From Nymphaea colorata (taxonomy: Eukaryota; Streptophyta; Magnoliopsida; Nymphaeales; Nymphaeaceae): a stretch of 64,000 nt of DNA. Shown piece after piece: positions 46,204 through 59,000 of this stretch; the first letter of the stretch is position 1; each line of letters begins with the position of its first letter. Position numbers and translations under genes: made by a program. The stretch covers positions 10,628,417-10,692,416 of the forward strand of contig NC_045149.1 in assembly GCF_008831285.2 (NCBI RefSeq). Direction: 5' to 3'. The notes under the pieces were generated by a model that worked only from the letters and a program-made list of their open reading frames with translations, was not told the DNA's origin and did no database searches.

Positions 46204-46425
46204 GCCGGGAAAATCCCGGCCCGGCCCGTTTAGGCCCGGTAATTTAAAAATATATATATTTTTTTTAATTTTTTTGTTTTAATAATAATTTTTTATTCTT
46301 AATAAAGACATTTTATATTAAAAAATGTTATTTTATAATTAAAAAATATTTTTTTAATTTAAATGGGCCGAGCGAGGCCCAAAACGAGACCCGGGCCGGC
46401 CCGGCCCGATACCCACCCCTACATA
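46204..46425. mobile_element. MITE-B copy with GGCCCGGCC ends
   Basis: Left GGGCCGGGAAAATCCCGGCC and right GGCCCGATACCCACCCC enclose an AT-only centre. The right end matches the terminus word of hAT-1 (GGGxATCGGGCCG reversed), so it may be a small relative of hAT-1. Target duplication not visible. Confidence 0.55.
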
Positions 46426-46787
46426 TAACCAGGTTTGGGTTGCCCAGGGCTAGATGGACTAAGCATCATCTTTTGAAAAAACAGCACGATTCTACAAAGT
46501 GGGAGAAACAGGAGAGAAATAGATGCAAGGGGTTTAATGTGGTTTGCTCAATTTGTGACGGTTCCTTTTCTCACTGTTTAAATTCTTTGAATCTCTCTCC
46601 CTTTGTACAAGTAGCATTAACCGCAAGAGGATTTCATGGGATCAGGATTACAATTTGACTCACATTGATTTATTCTCTTTCCTTTATTATTTCCTTGTGA
46701 ACAGGAGGCCGGTTGAAATTAATCTTTCCATGAGTGTTGGATTTGCTATTTTTCTCTACCTCACTGCAACAATTGACGTCAGCTCGG

Positions 46788-46837
46788 GTGCTAAAATAGC
46801 GCCACTGGACGCCATCTCTGGTGCTATTTTAGTGCCA
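46788..46837. repeat. perfect-looking hairpin
   Basis: GGTGCTAAAATAGCGCCA and, 14 bases later, TGGTGCTATTTTAGTGCC form an 18-bp stem with about two mismatches. No element boundaries seen around it. Confidence 0.7.
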
Positions 46838-46839
46838 AT

Positions 46840-48265
46840 GCATCAAAGCTCTGACCGCCATTACTTTTTTTCTTCGGCCAGTGTTACACATATGTGACTT
46901 TATTTCAGCGTTAACAAAGCGCCCTAATTAACCGGCTCTTATGAAATGTATTAAGACACTACTTCGGGCATATGCTATGGTTACTTTTAAGTTTGGAATC
47001 AAAAGTGCATCACATATCAACATCTCTCCGAAGGCCATATTATAGTTGATCAGTTTGGCAGGCTGGGAAAAGCCTAGTTGTCAGTTTGATTCTCGTAAGC
47101 AATACTTTTCTAAACTGCAAATGGTAGATGATGTGTTGCATTCCAATTAACAAGTATCCTGCTCCTGGGGTAGGAGGAAAGGGGACAGTTTCGACTTATT
47201 CTCAAACCACCACAGCCAGAACGCCACATTTGCATGCCAGATCAAAAAGTACAAAAGAGATTTCTATAGCAAAATGATAGGGTTAGTGTTCCAATTTCTT
47301 CTATATTGTCTTAGTATAGGACATTTAAGTGCATTGGTTATTTTACAATGTTGGAGTACATTGGTGACAATTATCATATATTAGACTTTGACTTGTGTTG
47401 TGGCCTTAACTTTTCTTTTCGGGTAAGTAGGAGACACCTGGTTGAAAGCTGATGCCTCCACCTTAACCCCCATCCCTCTAAGGTACCAGATAGGACAGTT
47501 TGACTCTATAAAGAAATGTAGGACTTTTCCTAAAAAATTAAAAAATATGGGTTGGAACACTAAGACACTTGGTATAAGCACCCATGGATGGTAGGCCGTA
47601 GGCGAAGATGTGCTTTTGCCATCAGCCAATATCGTGAAAATAGAGGTCATAGCCATTACTAATTGATTTCTCAAGGCGTCAATGGAGACCGTTGGATGCC
47701 TCCCACACAAACCTCTCTTCACCTCTCTCTCCCTCATGCATGGTTACAGTCAGAGCGCTCTCATGCCACAATTAAAACCGCCTTACTCTATTGTCCACAT
47801 ATATATATATATACACACTTACTCAACAGTCTTGTACAAATCTGTCTGTGTGCACCACGTGTTTCTGCTGGGAGGCTTTTTCTATATGTTTGACGTCAGG
47901 TATTTGCATGCTACCATATATGCCTTGCAATCAAGGATGATGTGTCCCCCACATCCACTCAATGATCTACTATATGGTCGTCTTGGAGCAGCTCCCCCCC
48001 CCCCCCTCCCCCCCTCCCTCAATGTCTTCATCCTTGAGCTCTATCACTGCTCAATACCCATTTGACGATCGACAAAGTTGGAGGCCTTCATCTCGTCTAC
48101 AAGGATTGCTGTTGTCAGACTCATTCTCTTTTCTGGAACTACTTGCCCTTCATGGCAAAGCCAGGGTTACATGCTAGAAGAAACGAGGACATGTATGCGT
48201 GAGAGAGAGAGAGAGAGAGAGAGAGAGTCAAAAGAGTTTAACATCGTTTAGTCATTTGACCTACA
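46840..48265. other. non-coding stretch
   Basis: Nothing with a motif. Low-complexity C run at 47995-48010 and (GA)n at 48199-48226. Confidence 0.5.
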
Positions 48266-48269
48266 TCTA

Positions 48270-48562
48270 CGATCTCTCACCCTTGGCAACTGCCCGTGGA
48301 ATTTTTCTACTACTTGAGATTGAGGAGATACATGATAACTCATAGCATCCCATGATCTTAAGACTCCCTTTACATGATAAATCAACTTCGCAAGATTTGA
48401 GAGAGTTTCCGATATTGCTGGATGCCTGGATCTTCTTTATATCATTCTTGTGTGAGTAATTGGCGTTATTATTCTGGGCACGATCTTCAATATTATCAAA
48501 TCTTCTAACATTAGCGTTACAAGTATCCTTGACTTGCATGGCTGCATTAGCTGATATTCCAA
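48270..48562 (-). repeat. possible copia LTR remnant
   Basis: The segment ends in ATTCCAACA and is followed by TCCCTCTCAAACTCAATGGGGCA, which on the minus strand looks like a purine tract followed by an LTR, as at 19995. No partner LTR or pol is found. Confidence 0.35.
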
Positions 48563-49036
48563 CATCCCTCTCAAACTCAATGGGGCAAGCTGCATGTTGA
48601 GTTTGAAGAGATAGTGACAGTAATGATCAAAAGAAAGGGCCACAACAAACAAAATATAGCTTCACCGACGCTTTAGTGGCAGGGATGGAAATAACACTTC
48701 GACAAGTCCCAAAAGGTAGCATTGCCTGCCCTAACGCTAGGGATGAATAAGTCTTACTAAGCTAACACTTCGTTGAAGATGGACATGATATGCTGCCTTA
48801 CGCTGCTCTCGTCAAGGCGCGCTATTGATGGCACATTGGCAGCTGTAGCATCAACCAAAATCGTGCGAGAGGGTGTTAACCCCACATGGAGCACTGGCGA
48901 GCCATCCCGTAGCTCCAGAAACCCCTCTTTCGCGCTATCCACATTTTGCTTTGGTGCGTCCTCTCTTCCCATTTGGGCGACGGAAGATCTCTCACTAACT
49001 GGTTTCCTTGTCACCGGACAGAAGATCTCTCATGAC

Positions 49037-49147
49037 CTGGTTTTTCTGAGGAGGGCATCACCCAAAAGCTTCGCCCAACCTGGTTTTTTAAGGACTTCGC
49101 CCAACCTGGTTTTTCTTTGTAGGACTTCACCCAAAAGCTTCACCTAA
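49037..49147. repeat. short minisatellite
   Basis: Three to four units of GGACTTCxCCCAACCTGGTTTTT and CACCCAAAAGCTTC alternate. A frame reads through on the plus strand but this follows from the repeat. Confidence 0.7.
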
Positions 49148-49289
49148 AGTACTGGTGAGTTTCCTCAACACTGCATCGGCTCTCTCTCTCTCTCCTTCAA
49201 ATTTCATGGCTGCATCACTACATCAGTTTTGATCATCAGAAATCTCATTTTAGTTTGATTGTAATTTATCCGATTTTAGGCCATTTTAC

Positions 49290-49420
49290 AACATTTTTGG
49301 CCCTGCCAACGGCCGAATCCGTAGGCAAACGTCCCCTAAAGCTGTCATCAGTTTTTTCGCCGACCGGTGCAAAGCCGTCGGTAGAAATTCCGTAGGCAAA
49401 AATATCGACGACGTCGTTAT
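49290..49420. repeat. CACTA-like subterminal repeat region
   Basis: CCGTAGGCAAA (twice), GCCGTCGGTAGAAA and CGACGACGTCG resemble the subterminal words of plant CACTA elements. A CACTAC word is present at 49218-49223. May be the left end of the element ending at 52346, but the flanking 3-bp repeats do not match. Confidence 0.35.
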
Positions 49421-49424
49421 AGCC

Positions 49425-50355
49425 TTTTTTTTTCCGTATATTATGATGTCTACGAAAAATATCAGTGCCTATACATTCAGTCATAAGCAGCTTGTCATGT
49501 ACAACTTATTTAGACAACTGCAATAAAAAAGGAAAACAAACTTCATATCTTTCGTTCCTGGGCAAATTTTATGGTTAAGAAGAACAAAAATAATAGTACT
49601 AAGGTATATGTTTCTCACTTCAGACCCAAAGCACTCAGGAACTTCTCCTTGTGGTCTTCCATCCGACATGATTTTAAATTAACTAATTAACATGCTAAAA
49701 GAAATAACAAATAGTTCCAGACCGGCAATTACACAGACAACAAGTCCTCTAAAGAAAAGAGACTAAAAAATAAAAGGAGAGAAGCTAACAAGAGAATCAT
49801 GGCCTAATATCGTATCCTAGTGGGCCTATACTAAATGTCGTCTGGTTACTGGTAAGAATAAGTTGAGCATAAAAGTGCATGGCATAAATGCAACAGTTTA
49901 TAAACTATGGAAGCAATATAAGATTGTACGCATGTAGTAAAGCGGAACAAGAGGCCAAAGATCAAACTTTATCAACTAAATAGATAATACAGAAAGGAAA
50001 AGAAACATACTTGAAGGAAGATTTGATGCTGCAGCTTTTGCAACAAAGTTATTGGAAAACAAAGTCGCAATTCTAACCTGCCAGAAAACAATGAAAGAAG
50101 AACAGACCCAAGTGCTTAAACAATAGAGATGAACATATAGGCATGATAGTGCCACAAATATGCACATATTTGTGCATGCACATCATTAAGGCTATCAACC
50201 AACATATATATGTTGAATCCAGATTTAGCCACAAGAGCTGTAACAGAATGTCACATGGATGGAGCTGCTAGCGTATCTTTGAAATGTATGCTAACTACTT
50301 AGTGACAGTAACTATGCAGCAAAAGAATACAGTGTAAACAAAGATCCACATCTTG
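49425..50355. other. non-coding stretch
   Basis: No motif-bearing ORF; AT-rich. Confidence 0.4.
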
Positions 50356-50443
50356 TCATGAAAGATGAGAAGCTGCAGGCTTCTTAAAGGTTTGGCATTT
50401 CATGAAAGATGAGAAGCTGCAGGCATCTTAAAGGTTTGACATA
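50356..50443. repeat. 44-bp tandem duplication
   Basis: 50356-50399 and 50400-50443 share TCATGAAAGATGAGAAGCTG and TTAAAGGTTTG.CAT with three differences. Confidence 0.9.
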
Positions 50444-50574
50444 TAGACGGAATTAGAAGTATGAATATACAAGGTATGTGCCCTGGCAGTATAGCTTTAC
50501 AGGAGTAAAGCAAGGAGAAGGTTACTCCTACAAGTTCTATTTGGCTCAGATAGAAGATTACCCGTGAACCATTC

Positions 50575-51577
50575 CAGTGGCGGAGCCAGCGTGGGGCAGG
50601 CGTGGGCGCCTGCCCACGCCAGCCAAAGAAAGCTACATGTCAAATGGAGCCTCAACCCAGCCTCACGCCCGTGTTGCCCACGCCAAAACGGATTGGGTCT
50701 CAGCCGTTCACAGCGATCCAGCTCCAGAAAACATAAAACATAAAACAGTCGCCCGGCCAAATTGGAATTTCACCCAAAAGTAGAAACTCAGACGAAAAGG
50801 TTGCTGTAGATAAGAGTCGGATGGCATCAGGTGTTTTTCATTTCTGTTGGTGGGGAAATTTTGTTTTTAGGCAGGGGCCTTTTCTTCTTAAATTCGCCAG
50901 AAAATGTTTCTTTTTCCCAAGATATTTGATGCGTCTCTGTTTCCTAAGATATTTGATGCAAACATGAGTTGCTCTAACTTTGCCAAATATGAACCCCAGT
51001 CCCCATATCATTAGTCATTTACCTTAAGCATCTTACAGATTTGGATGTCAACTGCTCAATAGACATCTTACAGTATGATGTCTGATTTCTGCAAGTAACA
51101 TCATAAAAAAGACAGTATGCCAACTGCTCAATAGACATTGTACAGGTTTAATTTTAAAAATCCTCAAGAAACTTCCTCTGTTCCACGACTGACTTCACGT
51201 TTGATCTATAGATTCCCATGTGGCATCTGATGTGTGGATATTTAATCTCTTATTCATGCAATCCTTTAACTATGGTCATTCGACCAAAAAATGCAACCCA
51301 AATGGCTTTGGACAGGATATATGAAATATGTTATTGCAGAAATATACTTTGCAGTTGTCTGTTAATGAAATGAAAATCAATTTTAATATGTTTGATCTTG
51401 CTATAAAGGCAATGCTATTATGCACCAAGGATATCTTTTTGCATCGTAAAGTGAGTAGAGTCTGATAAGGTATAAAGCACATTCAAGAGTAGTTGAATCA
51501 AAGTAGTTCAGTTGAAATTTTTTTTCACAAACTATGTACTAGTGCCCCATAGCCAAAAATTTCTGGCTCCGCCATTG
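50575..51577. mobile_element. non-autonomous hAT element, 1003 bp
   Basis: Perfect 8-bp target duplications AACCATTC (50567-50574 and 51578-51585) flank termini CAGTGGCGGAGCCAG and CTGGCTCCGCCATTG (14 of 15 paired). The interior has no transposase; the left 200 bases are GC-rich, and AACTGCTCAATAGACAT occurs twice (about 51050 and 51122). The terminus shares CAGTGGCGGAG with hAT-2 at 59854, the likely source of the required transposase. Confidence 0.93.
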
Positions 51578-51585
51578 AACCATTC

Positions 51586-52059
51586 CCTAAAAATATACAA
51601 GCAAAATAAATAATTATTGAACGCCTTGATATATTGAGCATTTTAAACTGTGACACTCAATTCAATATCGAACATGATAAGTAAAACATACAAAGTCATA
51701 TCTGTTATGACCTCCATGAACATGTAAATAATCAAATAAAAAGTATAAAGTATCCAAACAATCATCGGCCATTTGGGCGCCCCCCAACCCCCACAAAAAA
51801 AAATTATGAGAAAATCAAGATTCGGCAAACTGGAATATCTCCTGACCGTCCGCCTCCTAGATCCAATTGCAAAAAAAAAAAAGAAAGGAAGCCAATTGCC
51901 ACTTCAACTATGGATGTTAAACTTTGTGACGAGTTCCTTTTGATTGTCTTATTTGGTACTTTTTTTCTTTGTCTAAGCTGCCAGGCAAGTAGCTGAAGAT
52001 TCAAACTTCCTCTGCTGACAATAACGAGTTCCTTCGCGGTGAACATTTTCACTCTGTAA
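51586..52059. other. non-coding stretch
   Basis: AT-rich with no recognisable gene. Confidence 0.4.
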
Positions 52060-52346
52060 ATTTAGTACATTTTTTTCCATAAGCAAAACTGTTACATCTT
52101 TAGTGGCGGATTCTCGTCTCAGTAAAAGGGAAAATATAGAACATCAAAATCAATTTTCAGTGACATTTCTTCGTTCATGTCAGTAAAAAGTAACATTTAC
52201 TGACATAATGTTGCGACATTAGTAAAAGCATCAGCGGCACTACTTTAACTGACGTTTGGAATAAAATGTCGGTAAAACCTTTCATGACGTTTTGCTTATT
52301 TTTGTTGACGTTTTTCTCATGTGGTAGAAACCAACTTTTTGTAGTG
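52060..52346. mobile_element. right end of a CACTA (En/Spm-like) element
   Basis: The terminus at 52331-52346 reads CACTACAAAAAGTTGG on the minus strand. Inside are multiple short words in both orientations (GTCAGTAAAAAGT, ACTGACAT, TGTCGGTAAAA, TGACGTTTT), the subterminal repeats that bind CACTA transposase. No transposase gene is present, so it is non-autonomous or truncated. Confidence 0.7.
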
Positions 52347-52393
52347 TTTTAAAAAGAACAATGCTGGGGAGCCAAGGAAGCGATGGATGCACA

Positions 52394-52916
52394 TAGGGCT
52401 GTTCGCAAGCTGAGTTCGAGCAAGCTCAGCTCGACTCAAACTCAGCTCAAGTGTCTCATGAAAAAACTCGAGATCATTTGATCTCAAGCCATGTTCAAGT
52501 TCATTAGCTCGAACTCGGGTCAGCTTGAACTCTAGAAATTCAAACTCGGCATGGTTAAGCTTGAGTTGAGGACTGGCTTGGGCTGAGACAAGCATTTTAT
52601 TAAAAAATTAGTTTTAAAAGAAAGAGGCAGCAAGGTGAATTAAAAATTGAACCTCACACTTGCTAGTCACACGCACACCCATCTAAACCATCTACCTTTC
52701 GTGACAATATCGTGAGATGTATTATAACTATGTTATCTTTTTCGAGCTTAACTGAGTCTAATTCCACCAAGCCCACTTTGCTCGATTCCGACCAGTCTAT
52801 GTGATCAAATTTTTCATTACTCAAACTCTACTTATTTAATACATAAGTTGAGCTCGTGTCAACTTTAACAAGCTCGTTCAAGACGAGACCGAGGATCAAC
52901 TGGTTGAACAGCCCTA
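52394..52916. mobile_element. hAT-like MITE, 523 bp
   Basis: Termini TAGGGCTGTTC and GAACAGCCCTA are exact inverted repeats. Flanks GATGCACA (52386-52393) and GATGCATA (52917-52924) form an 8-bp target duplication with one mismatch. Subterminal regions are full of AGCTCGA/TCGAGCT-type words. No coding capacity. Confidence 0.88.
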
Positions 52917-52929
52917 GATGCATACAAGA

Positions 52930-54229
52930 ACTATCATATCCCATAAAGATGAATGGCAAAAAAATCGAAAAGGATGAAGTATTATGTTGATTTTAAATCA
53001 CATTATCGAATTTTGGAAACTTACAAAAAGTTTTGGTTTGCTTTTAAGTGGTTGAAATAAAGAAATTCTATGATGAAAGAATTGGTGCAAGCACCACTGG
53101 TTTCAAAGGCTACTTCACCAAGCTATTTTATGTTCTTGGCAACTTTCTGCTGTTCTGTGCTCCTCTCCAACTCAGGGCTCCCTTTGGAAGATAACACCAT
53201 CCTTTATGGTGCCTTCCTCTTTCCTAACTTTGACTTTTCTAGATAAAGCCCAATGAATATGCACCTCTCAAAACAAAAAAAAAAAGAGAGGGTTGGGGCA
53301 TTTTAAAAAGTTTTTATCATGAGGTGTACTTTTTAGTTTTTTAAAGTTTTTTAATAATCTTCTTCTTGTTTTCAAAACCTTTCTTTTTCACTTTATCAAG
53401 GGTATTCTAGTCATTGCACAGCCTTGTGCTTGCACAAGAGTGTGCATATAACCAGCTTAGCTTTCAAGCAGAATCCAATTTAAGAAAGTGAAGTGTTTTT
53501 TTTTTTTAGCAGGAGCAGCATTGTCTGTTGAAATTGAGGCGCCTTGGCACCACATGCATTGATGTCGAAGGAAAAATGTAACAGGGACTCGATCTGCAGC
53601 GATAATTGGGGATTGAGTTGCGTGCACGGCGGTGTGCAAGCAACAAGGGGGATGGTGGCATTTTTGACATTTTTTATAAAGGAGTAGACATTTTAGACAT
53701 TTTTGCCTTTTTAACGCCTTTCTTACCCTTTTTCTAAAATTTATTTTTATTATTTTACCGAGGGTATTTTGGTCATTTTCATGCATGTGTACCAATCTTC
53801 CGTGCACTCCCCCTCTGATGATCGAACATCATTGGCCTTTGAATGCTGAATCTTATATAGTGTAATTTCTCAAGTTCAATGCCCAATAAAAGCAGTTTTT
53901 GTTAGCATTTTATAATTTCCAAATTTGTTCTAGGACATTAAAATCAAAATCTCAAATCTTTTATCTTCAATATTCGTTGCTGTTAAGGGCTCCTAATAAA
54001 ATCATACTTATATGTAAAATATAATTTTTATGCTTAAGTTCTCCCATGCTCAAGCCAGTAAGCCAGACACGATGTATGGTTTTGTGTCAACCAAATCATA
54101 TCTGAGACTTATGAAATATTTTCCAAAATATAATTTTCCATGAAGGCACATTTATAGCCACTTACCCGCAATATTTTATGCATTCTATACTATAAAAAGC
54201 ATGAAGTTAAACAAATAAACTTTCTATGG
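52930..54229. other. non-coding stretch
   Basis: No supported gene. The word TAGTCATTGCACA at about 53411-53423 also occurs near 30275, upstream of K3, so part may be an old repeat. Confidence 0.4.
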
Positions 54230-55100
54230 GGAAATTTCTTTGATAAAAACGTTCTCACCCTTGATTAGAAAAGCTTTATAAAATATTTGTAACAATCTAA
54301 AATATCACGATTTTATATGGATTTGCAAATGTTTTAGTTATATATACCCAGGAATGTCAATGAATCGGATACAAATCAACTATACTCTTAACCATGTCCT
54401 TTTTTAGGATATTCACATATTCTCTGATTCAAATACAAATGAAGAAAGTCATATCTGAATCTGAATCCAAACCCAAAATTTGATTTTACAATTCAAATCT
54501 GATTTTTATGTTCATATCTGAATCCAAATCTTAATTTTAAACTGAATCAGGCAGATTTTTAAAATGTAAGAGCATTAGTTATAGAATATGTATTTAAAAC
54601 CACATCATATATGAATATGAATCTAAATCTGGTTTGATATTTATGCATATCTGAATCCGAATATGTTTGGATGTTGCTTCTTAAGTCCAAATCTGAATTC
54701 AAATTCAAATACAAACGAAGAAAGGCATATCTGAATCTGATTTTACATTCATCTCTTATCTAAATCTTAATTTTGAACCGAATCTGGCCAATTTTCATCA
54801 TGTAAAAGCATTAGATGTGAAGTATTTATTTAAAACTAATATTTGAATCCGAATCTGATCAGATGTCATTACTTAAATGGAAATCTAATTTGATTTTTTA
54901 ATAAGATATTAAATTGTTTTCATATCCAATTTTTTCAGAACAGTTTGGTTGGATATCTGATCCAAATGAAATATCGACATGTAGATTTTCCATACAATAG
55001 ATTTTGTAAAGGGACGAGGAAGATAAACATATTTTAATTGATTTTACCAGTGACAATTTAGACCATCCAATGGCCCAGATTTTCATCCCTTAAAATCTAA
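54230..55100 (+). promoter_or_regulatory. distal upstream block of kiwellin unit K5, with insert
   Basis: 54235-54335 parallels 33760-33865 and 54990-55070 parallels 33900-33965 upstream of K4 (GTAAAGGGA, ATAAACATATTTTAATTG, CCAGTGACAA). Between them an extra 54345-54980 segment is inserted. It ties the right side of the window to the kiwellin array. Confidence 0.6.
54345..54980. repeat. AT-rich insert with two tandem copies of about 280 bp
   Basis: AAATACAAAxGAAGAAAGxCATATCTGAATCTGA occurs at about 54427 and 54707, each followed by a TTTTAAACTGAATC/TTTTGAACCGAATC block and AAAAGCATTAG. Ends contain GAATGTCAATGAATCGGATAC and, inverted, GATCCAAATGAAATATCGACAT, suggesting a MITE. Confidence 0.55.
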
Positions 55101-55242
55101 CAGGAAGGTGGGTGCATGGTTACCATATATTTAAAAGAAAACATATTTTCCAAAATGTTATGCATGTTTGGAACCTTGCATGACCAACAAGGGACCAAAA
55201 TGACTAATAGAACCATTTTAAAATGTCTAATTTTTCTCTTTC

Positions 55243-55410
<168 letters not shown>

Positions 55411-55602
55411 CAGTTGGCCAACGTTCATTATCGGATGAATAAATTTAAATTTTACAACCTCAAAAAGTGTCGTAAATGGTGCACTCTGGAACGGAAAATT
55501 AGTGGTCATGGTTTGTAACCATGGAATGCATTATTTGTGATATTTTTTAGAGTCACAAAATTTAAAAAAAAAAATCCTACATAGACATTGGTCAGCAGAT
55601 TT

Positions 55603-55604
<2 letters not shown>

Positions 55605-55663
<59 letters not shown>
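55605..55663. repeat. (TA)n microsatellite
   Basis: About 29 TA units. Confidence 0.95.
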
Positions 55664-55664
<1 letters not shown>

Positions 55665-56058
55665 CTCATACGTGAGATTCTGAGCCTAAAACATAGAATC
55701 ACTTCAACTGGGTTAGGCGAACGCTTGAACTGTGGCATAGAAATCCACAAAATTGAATATGATGCAACACTTTGATGTGTGTCTAGGTTGAATGTTAGTC
55801 CTTCACCAAACACTGTTAAATTGGGCGGCTGCTGTGGTCCACGGGAACGTTTCTTTTTGCCCTCAACTTGTCGATGGTTTCTCTGCAAATGACAACAGGA
55901 AGATCATGTTGGGAGAGGCAGGAAAACGTACCAGTTCCCCACAAAACTAGAGTGCCTTCCATTTTTCTCCCCCTTTTTTTCCTTCTATCTACTGCAGTTG
56001 AATGGAGCAATGTTAGGAACACCTGTAGAAGGCCGCTGTTTATAGGATGGACACCAAA

Positions 56059-59000
56059 TGTCACACCCCAACCTTTTTGACCGTCAAACACAATTTTTTT
56101 CTAACATAAAGCGTTGAAGTGTGACCACACAATAAATCAAAAAGAGGAAGCTATGTCATTCAAAACAATGGGGCGAAATCATTTATATAACAATTTTGAT
56201 TCATACAAAATCACATCTATGTATATGACAAAAATACCTCAAACCATATAATTGATGTCTAACAAAAACAAGACAGCAATACAGTCAAAATAAGACGCAC
56301 CGGCACTACAAAAGACCCAAAACCTTTCCAGTAGGACGTGAGTGAAGCCATCTGGTCCATCAAAACCTGAAAAACGAAACAACAGAATGCTTAGCCTTCG
56401 CAGTACGACAACAAGCCAAGAAAATTCCAAACCCCCTTGGATAGGGCTCAAATGTGAGAACAATCATAAAAACAATCTATGATCATGTCGTGTCAGGGCA
56501 TAGCCACATCATTTGCCAAGAAGACCCCTAACATAGACCACGACATGTAAAGGCCACTCAATGGCCACAGTAACATGTTTTCAATTCACATGCAAGACAC
56601 GAATAAACAAATTATTTCATTCATATCATTCACATGCACATCAATTATATACATTTCATTCATATACTTTTCATTTCATTAACTTCAGTGAATTCACAAT
56701 TCCTGTGGGTGCAAACACAGGCACGTGCACACCGTGGGCGGCCTACAGCCGAGAGACAACCCCCGTGGTGGCCCAGAACAGTAAGGATCCATTCACCCAC
56801 TGCAGCGGTAGAGCACTCATCAATGAATGTGAGAATTCCAAGGAGAGATACTCAGTCTTCCCTAGGATACTCAAGTTGGGAAGGCGGGAGCCCAACGCGC
56901 CAAGCGCAACATACAACAGTACCCTGGAGCCTTGCACCGCCTATGCTCCGAACATACGAGACCCGGGACGTCTCCCAAACACATTGCCACAACCCACTGG
57001 CCTCTCATATCTTATTCTTTCATTATTATCATTATAATTGCACATTTACAGAATGACTAGCTGGCTCAAGAGGTTGGTTCACTTCACAAGTGCACCTACA
57101 CCTCCAATTGCCTCCACACGAGGTCTACATATAACATTAACAGTCATAGCTAGCCGTCATACAATATGGATACAATTACCCTCCAATTCATTCATTTGCA
57201 TCATTGCCCGCGGTAATGTGTATGCAACAAAACACAACATTCACATCAATTATCACATCAATCACCTCTTTGAAAATCTTAGCCAAACCACAGAGAGTAT
57301 CTCGATCTGTTATTGGCTCGTAGCTGTCCTATGCAGTTATCATTCTATGATGTTTTATAATGCACAATTGGGGTCGAGAAGACACTCGACTTGATACCCC
57401 ACCTTATCTGTCCTAAACAATTATCAATTCTAGCATGCACATGCAAATGCGTAACATTTTCAAAACATGCTTCTAATAGTCTTTCAAAACAAATCATATC
57501 ACATATCAAACCATTTGCATGCATACACACATTCATTCACAAAACAATCCATCAACCACATCACAATCTTAGGATCCCATGATCCTAGGAACACACATTT
57601 GCCCCAGGCAGGGATTTGCCTGGAATGCTGTCATACCTGTCACGCGCCCTTAAAACTCTTCAAAATGCCTCGAGCTTCAAATTTGGTCGCTCAAGGTCGA
57701 CGGGACGTACCCGATGTACCTACAAACATACACAGGTGGTAAATTCTCTACTAGCTTAGTTTCGCAAAGCATACAAATATAAAACAAAATCACTGAGGCA
57801 CATGTCATCGCCTCAAAAGGGTGTCGATGGGTAGTGTCGAACCACAAGGCCCTCCAATAGGCCACTTCTCAACTTCTTGACGTTGCCACCAAACGTCAAA
57901 ACTCAATGTTTCGATCAATCCATCACTAACACATTTCTCCTTAATTCTCTTTAGTTGAGGCGTCTACCCAAAAGCACACCCAACTTACATGTTCTCCTCC
58001 AACTAACAACCGCAATGCACCCGTTGACAAAAACTTGTGCCACATGTTCTCCAAAACAAATCTAAATCTTCTAACCCACATCAAATATCTACCATGTTTC
58101 CCTATTGCTTCGAAAATCAACACATCATGCTAGAAAAACACTTATACACATAGATACTCGTCTTGTCAACATAGTCATAAGCTTCCCCAAAATAGCAAAG
58201 TCGCTAACATGCATCCCAAATCATCAAATTCTAAATTCTAGCATGCTTAAACAATAATTATACATGTCTAATAGATAATGTTCAATAATCTAGGTTCAAT
58301 TAGGTCTCGCTCACCCCAATCTAAGTGTCCAAACCGCTGCGGCACCTCCGACAGCCACCACAAGCGTTCAATCGATCCCCAAGCGGCAAAAATCGTGCAA
58401 TGCCGCCACCACCAACACCGTCTAATCGCTGTTATGAGGAAAGGAACACGTCCCCCAAACTGAAATCCGATCAAACAATGACAAAATCAGCGAGAAAGAG
58501 TGCTCGGCTGGAGGAAAAGGGGGAAAACAAATAGAAAATGGGGAGAAAGAGCTCAAGTAGGGAGCGTGTGGGCAGGGAGAGGCGCTGACAGAGGGAGGCG
58601 GGCAGAGGAGAGAGAGCGAGAGAGAGGAGAGGGACGAGAATGTGCAGAAAGGGAGAGGGAGACAGAGAGGACGGGAGAACAATGTTTGGTTGAGGGAGAG
58701 CGAGCGTGAGTGAGGGAGTGAGAGCTAGAGCAGAGTAGGAGAGGAAAAAAAGGAATCGTGCGAGCAGAGGGAAGGCATTGGCGACGAGGAGAGGAGGCTG
58801 CGCAGGAGGGAGGAGGTGAAGAAAGAAGAGGAAGGAGGAGGCGGAGTGAAGTCAAAAGCCTCACCTGAGCGCCACCGCCGCCATTCTCGTCGCCGCCCAA
58901 CACCTCTGTCTTCTTCTTCTTCCTTGCACTGGCACGAGAGGTAACAGAGGGGGTCTCATAGGAAGACGAGGGAGAAGAGGGAAAAACGAGAGAGGAGGGG

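Noticed and set aside
48757..49147. ORFs on both strands near 48.9 kb
   Set aside because: Partly made by the minisatellite; no recognisable family.
58325..58903. Overlapping ORFs on both strands
   Set aside because: Products of the purine-rich tract inside the LTR-like segment.
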